A stretch of 11,591 nt of DNA from an uncultured Selenomonadales bacterium (GTDB taxonomy: Bacteria; Bacillota; Negativicutes; Selenomonadales; Selenomonadaceae). Position 1 is the stretch's first letter. Each line of letters opens with the position of its first letter. The notes beneath the pieces are model-generated. The model saw only the letters and a list, made by a program, of their open reading frames with translations. It did no database searches and was not told where the DNA came from. Made by a program: the position numbers and the translations under genes. Below, one piece after another: positions 1-5,473 of the stretch. The stretch covers positions 1 through 11,591 of the forward strand of contig CALGGP010000181.1 of the NCBI GenBank assembly GCA_937915885.1, given 5' to 3'.

Positions 1-356
1 GAGTGAGTGATACGCTCCGATGCACGGCGGGAAAAATAGTAGACGTGATGACGGTCGGCGACGATGCGATTGTAAGTTTGAAGGGTACAAGATATTCTGG
101 GACGGTGATGCTCGAGGGCGCAGGCGATTATAATTTCGATTGGAGCGCGTCCGTGTTGAAGGTGCCGGAGGATTATTGGTTCCTTGCGCCGGAGGCGACG
201 CTCAACGAGTTATCGCCTCTGATGAGTGAGTATGTTCCGCTTGATCCGCTCGATCAATTGGCGCTCGACGAGCCGTTGTTGCCGACGCTGCTCGACACTT
301 CCGCGCGGAGCGATCCGACGTTGGCATCGACCACGATTCGGCACCGAACGATTTGA
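1..356 (+). CDS. RTX-like repeat protein, C-terminal end (5' truncated by window)
   Basis: This is the 3' end of a gene that begins outside the window; the reading frame is already open at base 3. The first residues (SDTLRCTAGK, then VGDDAIVSLKG and RYSGTVMLEGAGDYNF) align with the last half of the ~122-residue unit that is repeated twelve times in the next gene, most closely with its last unit (SYSGTVTL). After the unit comes 'DYWF' and then an acidic, leucine- and proline-rich tail. Gene 2 also has 'DYWF' followed by an acidic tail, so the two are paralogues with the same end structure. The final ~15 residues (ASTTIRHRTI) are basic and out of character. Another frame, ending at a TGA at 374-376, reads an acidic tail ending 'DLTDEKIF', so a one-base loss near 300-320 is possible. 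The protein is probably extracellular; no specific function can be assigned. Confidence 0.8.
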   Translation, partial: VSDTLRCTAGKIVDVMTVGDDAIVSLKGTRYSGTVMLEGAGDYNFDWSASVLKVPEDYWFLAPEATLNELSPLMSEYVPLDPLDQLALDEPLLPTLLDTSARSDPTLASTTIRHRTI

Positions 357-374
357 CGGACGAAAAAATTTTTT

Positions 375-415
375 GAGAGGCGACGACTCTGCTGATGAGT
401 TGTTGCCTCTCTTTT
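375..415 (+). terminator. Rho-independent terminator of the upstream gene
   Basis: A 15-base-pair stem is formed by 375-389 and 397-411. Thirteen pairs are Watson-Crick and two are G-U, the loop is 7 nt (390-396), and TTTT (412-415) then ATT follow directly. It lies just after the stop of gene 1 and 33 nt before the -35 box of gene 2, so the two genes are likely separate transcription units. Confidence 0.85.
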
Positions 416-447
416 ATTAGAAACAGATTAAAAATGATGCGGCGCTG

Positions 448-477
448 TTGACTTTCGTTTAACGTGACAGCTATAAT
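448..477 (+). promoter_or_regulatory. Promoter of gene 2 (-35 TTGACT, -10 TATAAT)
   Basis: TTGACT at 448-453 and TATAAT at 472-477 are separated by an 18-nt spacer, a near-consensus housekeeping sigma promoter. Transcription would start around 483-485, giving a leader of about 43 nt. Bases 448-465 match the gene 3 promoter in 16 of 18 positions, including a 'TTTAACGT' box inside the spacer that ordinary promoters do not conserve. Confidence 0.8.
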
Positions 478-512
478 TTCAATACAATATATTTCAATCG
501 ACACTACCGGCG

Positions 513-520
513 AAGGAGGA
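513..520 (+). promoter_or_regulatory. Shine-Dalgarno site that fixes the gene 2 start
   Basis: AAGGAGGA at 513-520 is followed by a 6-nt spacer and ATG at 527. The same frame is open back to a GTG at 464, but that codon lies between the -35 and -10 boxes and has no ribosome site, so 527 is the real start. Confidence 0.9.
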
Positions 521-526
521 ATTATC

Positions 527-3500
527 ATGGCTGTAACAAATCGAAACAACGCATACACACTCGTCAGCGGCTCGAGCGGCGCCGATGAGATCACCAACAT
601 CGATTCGCAGTATGTAACGATCGATGCGGGAGCCGGAAATGATACGATCAACAATAAGGGTGACGCCGGTGCCTCGCATGCGGTGATCAAGGCGGGCACG
701 GGCAATGACTCGATTCGCAACACCGGACATTGGGCGGTGATCGATGCGGGCGCGGGCGACGACACGCTCATTCAGCCCTTCGGAGATTACGCGACGATCA
801 CAGGCGGGACGGGCAATGATTACATTAGTTTGTACGGAGGCTCATGGGTCAACTATAAGACGTTCAATTATGCGTCGGGCGACGGCAACGATACGATCGT
901 CGGCTTTAAAATCTCCGATACGATCAAGATCACGGACGGCTCGTATTACAACACTCAACAGTCGGGTTCGGACACGATCATTTGGATCGGTAGCGGGTCG
1001 ATCAAACTGCAAAATTATTCTTCGACCGTCAACATCGTCGGAGGCACGTATCGAGAAGGCGGAGTGACGATCAGCAATTCAACGTCGAACACCGTCATCA
1101 GCGGCACAAGTCTCAATGATTATATTATAAACAGCGCCTCGAATGTGACGATCAATGCGGAGGCAGGCAACGATTCAATCTCCAACAACGCCTCTTATAC
1201 GAGACTCAACGTCGGCGACGGCAATAATTATGTTGTCAATGACGGCTCGTTGTCGGCAATCAATGCGGGAACCGGCAACGATTATATTGTCCACATCGGA
1301 ACCTCAGTTACGATTAATTCCGGCGCCGGTAACGATTCGATCTGCAACTTGGGAGCGAATGTGACGATCGACGCCGGCGCGGGCGATGACTTTATCCTCA
1401 ATGCGGGCGCCGACAACGATTCCACTTACAACGCAGGCAAGAATGTGACGATCAACGCGGGCGACGGCAATGATTCAATCGATAACCGCGGCAAGAATGT
1501 GACGATCGATGCGGGCGCGGGCAATGATTTCATCAGCCTCGACAGCTCCGCCAGCCTCAACGTGATCCAATACGCTTCGGGCGACGGCAACGACACCATC
1601 TCCGGACTCAAATCGAGCGACACGATCCGAATTGTCGACGGAGCAAATTATTCGACCGTCAAGAACGGCGACGACGTGATTATTTCGCTCAACGGCGGCT
1701 CGATGCTTCTCAAAAATTATTCTTCGCCCGTCAATATCGTCGGAGGCAACTACAATGAGGTCGGAATATCTGTTACAAACACTCAATCCTACAAATTCAT
1801 TTCCGGCACCGATGGCGATGATTATATCGTCAGTAGTACCGACGACGAATCAGATCCTTTCTACGAAGTCACACTCGATGCGGGCGACGGCAACGACACC
1901 ATTTATGATATGGGTGTCAGAAGTTACATTGATGCAGGAGCAGGAAATGATTCCGTTTATGTCTACGGCAGCATTCATTTCGATACAAGACAAGCAACCG
2001 TCCTCGGCGGTGAGGGCGATGATACCATTGAAAACATCAACCCTTACTCGTCGATAAACGGCGACGGCGGAGCAGATGTGATCACTAATGACGCCAACGG
2101 CTCAACCGTCGACGGAGGCAATGATGATGATAAAATTTACAATTACGCATCTTTCGCATCGCTCAATGGCGGTGAAGGTAATGATTACATCCTTACTTCA
2201 GCAATCGACTACAGTGGGCGGACGGTGACGGTCAATGGCGGCAAAGGCAATGATACGCTCGTCAGCAGATTCAATGTCGATATTGACATATTCGATTATT
2301 ACGAAGGCGACGGCAATATTTTCCAATATGCCTCGGGCGATGGCTATGATACGATTCTTGGTCTTGGCAACTACGACACGATCAAAATCACGGACGGCTC
2401 GTCGTACTCGACTGTTAAGAGCGGCGATGACGTGATCGTTTCACTCAGCGGCGGCTCTATGCTTCTCAAAAATTATTCCTCGACGATCAATATTGTCGGA
2501 GGCAAAGAGGTCGGAGTGACGCTCAACAACTCGACGAGTTATGCGAACGTCATCGGCACATCGAAGAGCGATTCGATTTACAACACTCAGGCGCGAGACG
2601 TGACAATCGATGTCGGCGACGGAAATAATTCGGTTTATAACTATTACGGCGCGGCGGTTTCGATCAACGGCGGCAACGGTAACGATACCGTCTACAACTC
2701 GGGCGGCAGCAGCACAATAATCGGCGGCGCAGGCAATGATACCGTGACAAATTACGGCGCTCGCACAAAAATTAATGTGGGCGCAGGCGACGATGTTGTT
2801 GTCAATCATTCGTCGGAGGTGTCGATGACGGGCGGCGCGGGCAATGATACTCTCAACGTCCACAGTCAATCGAATACGATCAATGGCGGGCGCGGCAATG
2901 ATGTGATCAACAAGTCCGAAGGCAACAATGTGATCGAATACGCCTCGGGCGACGGCGACGACTCCATCTCCGGATTTATGTCGAGCGATACGATCAAAAT
3001 CACGGACGGGTCGTCGTACTCGACCGTCAAGAGCGGCGACGACGTGATCATTTCTCTCGACGGCGGCTCGATGCTTCTCAAAAATTATTTCTCGACATTG
3101 AACATCGACGGCGGCAATTACCAAGAGATTGTCACGACGATCAATAATTCGACCTCAAATATTTTGATCAGCGGCACCGACGGCACCGACTCTATCATAA
3201 ACTCCGGCTCCAACGTGACGATAAACGCCGACGCGGGCAATGATATGATCTCACTCAACGGCGGCTCCGCGCGGATCGAATACGGCTCCGGCGATGGCGA
3301 CGACACCGTTTATGGTTATTCTTCCGCAGATACGATTTTCGTCACTGACAACGCCACCTTCTCGACCCAACGCTCCGGCTCGGATGTGATCGCTTACATT
3401 GGCACCGGCTCCCTCCGTCTGGTCAATGCTTACGGAAAAACCATCAACATTACCGACGGCACCGAGCCCGCAATCAATACAATCCATAACGCGCTCGACA

Positions 3501-5473
3501 ACGTCAAGGTCGAAGGCACTGACGAAGACGATTACATCATCAACGACGGCGAACACGTCACCATCCAAGCCGGAATCGGCGACGACTCCATCACCGGCTC
3601 CGACGCTTACGGCGAGATTTTCATGTTCTCGAGCGCCGACGGCAACGACACCATCTCCAACTTCGGGCTCAACGATTCGATCAGAATTTCCAACGGCTCA
3701 ATCCAAAATTCCCTCGCTGTCGACAACAATCTCGTCGTCACCGTCAAGGGCGCCAAATACTCCGGCACGCTCACGCTGGAAAATATTGCCGCCGATCAAA
3801 TTTCCGTCAATGGCAGCATCTTGACGTTCCTCGGCACCGGTGAGGACATCATCAATCACAAAAGTGATGTCACGATCGCCGGCACCGATTACGACGATTA
3901 TATTCTCAACGACGGCTCGCGCGTGACGGTCGAGGCGCTCGGCGGCAATGATATCATCGAAAACGACGGCAGCTCGGAACTGTTCATCTTCAGCGCTGAC
4001 GACGGCACGGACACCATCACCAACTTCGGCGCCGACGACTCGATCAAAATCAAGGTGGGAGCAATAAAATCTCTCGAGCGGAGTGGCAATGATTATCTGA
4101 TCACCGTCGAGGACGGCAACGCTCAAGGTTCTATCCTCCTTCAAAACACTGCCGATTACGAGTTCGTCACGAGCGCCGACAACAAACTCCTCACCGTCCA
4201 ACACATAAACTACATCGTTAATCGCACCGACAACATCAAAGTCACCGGCACCTCCAACGTCGATCACATCACCAATTACGGCGCGGGCGTGTCGATCGAT
4301 CCTGGCGCGGGAGATGATACGCTCGTCGGCTCCGATAACGCCGAACTCTATTTGTTCTCGAGCGCATCGGGCAATAATGTGATCACCAACTTCGGCAAGA
4401 ACGATACGATCCGAATGACAAGCGGCAAGACCATTACTCCCGCCACCGTTGGCAACGATGTGATCGTCACTCTCAAGGGGACGGCGTTCACCGGAGTTGA
4501 GACGTTGTTCGGCGCGGCGTCGCTCGATTGCAAAACCGTTAAGCAAAACGGTTTGTGGCACCTCTACGTCGACGATATCAATCGGATCGTCAATACTACT
4601 AACAACGTTCAGGTTCTTGGCACGGAAGGTAAAGATTGGCTCGAAAACCACGGCTCGGGCGTGACGATCAATCCCGGCACAGGCGATGATACCATCGAAG
4701 GCTCCGACGCCTACGGTGAGCTCTTCCTTCTCTCGAGCGCGGACGGCAATAACGTCATCACCAACTTCGGAGCAAACGATTCGATCTACATGACGGCGGG
4801 GAAATCCATGACGTTTGCAACTGTCGGCAGTGATGTGGTCGTCACGCTCAAGGGCAATGTCGCGACTGGAGTCGAGACGCTAAAGAGCGCGGCAGGGTTG
4901 AACTTCGTCAACAGCGGCAAATATCTCATCGTCAATTCCGGCGTCACGCTCAACAACTCCGAGTCAAAAATTAAATTCGTCGGCACCGACAAAGCCGAGT
5001 ACATGATCAACAGCGGTTCGAGTGTGACGATCGATGGCAAGGGCGGTGGAGATACGATCGAGGGCTCGAACTTCGGTGATTTGTTCCAAATGAACTCGGG
5101 ATATGGCAACAACGTCATCGTCAATTTCGGCGAGAACGATACAATTCAAATGACGGGCGGCAAAAACATGACGTGGTCAACCATCGGCAAAGATGTGATC
5201 GTCACGCTCAAGGGCAATGCCTTCACCGGCACCGTCACGCTCAAAGACGGCGCTTATGCCGACGACGGCACTCCAAATAATTTCGTCAAGAGCGGCAACG
5301 GAAAATTTTTGTACATCGACAACGGCGCCACGACTCTTGAGCATTATACGGACGACGATAAATTCACTGGCACGTCGAAAGCGGAGTGGCTAATCAATTA
5401 CGGTGAGCGCGTCACCATCGAGGCGAAGGAAGGTAACGACACCATTGAATGCTCGAAAACTACGGCGAGTTGA
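527..5473 (+). CDS. Giant RTX-like calcium-binding repeat protein, N-terminal part (frame broken at ~5455)
   Basis: This is an open frame of 1648 codons starting MAVTNRNNAYTL, with no signal peptide, membrane segment or catalytic domain visible. Up to 3472 it consists of ~18-residue coils such as 'VTINAGDGNDSIDNRGKN', each with one GxGND-type turn typical of RTX calcium-binding repeats. Five 59-60-residue modules (YASGDGNDTI to NIVGG) are interspersed. From 3473 it changes to ~122-residue tandem units of 'NVKVTGTDGNDYI...SSADGNNVITNFGANDTLQMTAGK...DVIVTLKGNAFTGTVTL' type. The frame stops at 5471-5473 inside unit 6, after 'GNDTIECS'. The rest of that unit continues without loss in the frame of the next feature, overlapping by 25 nt, so the two are one gene of about 2,520 residues broken by a one-base loss. 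RTX proteins generally bind calcium in a beta-roll outside the cell and often leave by type I secretion. A surface or adhesive role is inference. Confidence 0.9.
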   Translation: MAVTNRNNAYTLVSGSSGADEITNIDSQYVTIDAGAGNDTINNKGDAGASHAVIKAGTGNDSIRNTGHWAVIDAGAGDDTLIQPFGDYATITGGTGNDYISLYGGSWVNYKTFNYASGDGNDTIVGFKISDTIKITDGSYYNTQQSGSDTIIWIGSGSIKLQNYSSTVNIVGGTYREGGVTISNSTSNTVISGTSLNDYIINSASNVTINAEAGNDSISNNASYTRLNVGDGNNYVVNDGSLSAINAGTGNDYIVHIGTSVTINSGAGNDSICNLGANVTIDAGAGDDFILNAGADNDSTYNAGKNVTINAGDGNDSIDNRGKNVTIDAGAGNDFISLDSSASLNVIQYASGDGNDTISGLKSSDTIRIVDGANYSTVKNGDDVIISLNGGSMLLKNYSSPVNIVGGNYNEVGISVTNTQSYKFISGTDGDDYIVSSTDDESDPFYEVTLDAGDGNDTIYDMGVRSYIDAGAGNDSVYVYGSIHFDTRQATVLGGEGDDTIENINPYSSINGDGGADVITNDANGSTVDGGNDDDKIYNYASFASLNGGEGNDYILTSAIDYSGRTVTVNGGKGNDTLVSRFNVDIDIFDYYEGDGNIFQYASGDGYDTILGLGNYDTIKITDGSSYSTVKSGDDVIVSLSGGSMLLKNYSSTINIVGGKEVGVTLNNSTSYANVIGTSKSDSIYNTQARDVTIDVGDGNNSVYNYYGAAVSINGGNGNDTVYNSGGSSTIIGGAGNDTVTNYGARTKINVGAGDDVVVNHSSEVSMTGGAGNDTLNVHSQSNTINGGRGNDVINKSEGNNVIEYASGDGDDSISGFMSSDTIKITDGSSYSTVKSGDDVIISLDGGSMLLKNYFSTLNIDGGNYQEIVTTINNSTSNILISGTDGTDSIINSGSNVTINADAGNDMISLNGGSARIEYGSGDGDDTVYGYSSADTIFVTDNATFSTQRSGSDVIAYIGTGSLRLVNAYGKTINITDGTEPAINTIHNALDNVKVEGTDEDDYIINDGEHVTIQAGIGDDSITGSDAYGEIFMFSSADGNDTISNFGLNDSIRISNGSIQNSLAVDNNLVVTVKGAKYSGTLTLENIAADQISVNGSILTFLGTGEDIINHKSDVTIAGTDYDDYILNDGSRVTVEALGGNDIIENDGSSELFIFSADDGTDTITNFGADDSIKIKVGAIKSLERSGNDYLITVEDGNAQGSILLQNTADYEFVTSADNKLLTVQHINYIVNRTDNIKVTGTSNVDHITNYGAGVSIDPGAGDDTLVGSDNAELYLFSSASGNNVITNFGKNDTIRMTSGKTITPATVGNDVIVTLKGTAFTGVETLFGAASLDCKTVKQNGLWHLYVDDINRIVNTTNNVQVLGTEGKDWLENHGSGVTINPGTGDDTIEGSDAYGELFLLSSADGNNVITNFGANDSIYMTAGKSMTFATVGSDVVVTLKGNVATGVETLKSAAGLNFVNSGKYLIVNSGVTLNNSESKIKFVGTDKAEYMINSGSSVTIDGKGGGDTIEGSNFGDLFQMNSGYGNNVIVNFGENDTIQMTGGKNMTWSTIGKDVIVTLKGNAFTGTVTLKDGAYADDGTPNNFVKSGNGKFLYIDNGATTLEHYTDDDKFTGTSKAEWLINYGERVTIEAKEGNDTIECSKTTAS
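869..1045 (+). repeat. 59-residue 'YASGDGNDTI' module, copy 1
   Basis: This 177-bp coding repeat begins YASGDGNDTIVGF and contains SDTIKITDG, SGSDTIIWIGSGSIKLQNYSS and NIVGG. The pattern (GNDTI, a hydrophobic turn with DTI, then SGxDVII and a GSxxLKNY strand) resembles the non-coil segments that cap or interrupt RTX beta-rolls in other RTX proteins. Confidence 0.8.
1571..1747 (+). repeat. 59-residue 'YASGDGNDTI' module, copy 2
   Basis: This 177-bp copy begins YASGDGNDTISGLKSSDTI and ends NIVGG. It shares 'GGSMLLKNYSS' with copy 3 and 'GGSMLLKNY' with copy 4, where the underlying DNA is nearly identical. Confidence 0.8.
2327..2503 (+). repeat. 59-residue 'YASGDGNDTI' module, copy 3
   Basis: This 177-bp copy begins YASGDGYDTILGL and contains DGSSYSTVKSGDDVIVSL. 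It is very close to copy 4 at the DNA level, suggesting recent duplication or gene conversion. Confidence 0.8.
2939..3115 (+). repeat. 59-residue 'YASGDGNDTI' module, copy 4
   Basis: This 177-bp copy begins YASGDGDDSISGFMSSDTI and contains the same DGSSYSTVKSGDDVI stretch as copy 3. The end has drifted to NIDGG. Confidence 0.8.
3281..3460 (+). repeat. 59/60-residue module, copy 5 (diverged)
   Basis: This 180-bp copy begins YGSGDGDDTVYGYSSADTI and ends NITDG. It is the most diverged copy in gene 2 and sits just before the switch to the 122-residue array. Confidence 0.7.
4456..4504 (+). repeat. 49-bp near-exact repeat, first copy (unit 3)
   Basis: This copy matches 6678-6726 with one mismatch in 49 bases, at a distance of 2222 bp. 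It encodes 'DVIVTLKGTAFTGVET'. Confidence 0.9.

Noticed and set aside
226..420. A 64-codon + strand frame overlapping the end of gene 1.
   Set aside because: It overlaps gene 1 in another frame, is arginine- and cysteine-rich like a shadow frame, has no ribosome site, and runs through the terminator stem.
464..526. Upstream GTG start for gene 2, adding 21 residues.
   Set aside because: The GTG lies between the -35 and -10 boxes and has no ribosome site; ATG 527 has a perfect one.
2235..2435. Small + strand frames inside genes 2 and 3 (also 744-1067, 1155-1364, 3399-3824, 9910-10110, 10453-10842).
   Set aside because: They are out-of-frame readings of the repeats, rich in Arg, Ser, Thr and Ala, without ribosome sites or family resemblance.
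5449..5473. Programmed -1 ribosomal frameshift at the gene 2 junction.
   Set aside because: The junction TCG AAA ACT lacks an X XXY YYZ heptamer, and I see no obvious strong stem just downstream; the gene 3 junction also lacks one. Simple base loss explains both better, though it is not disproved.
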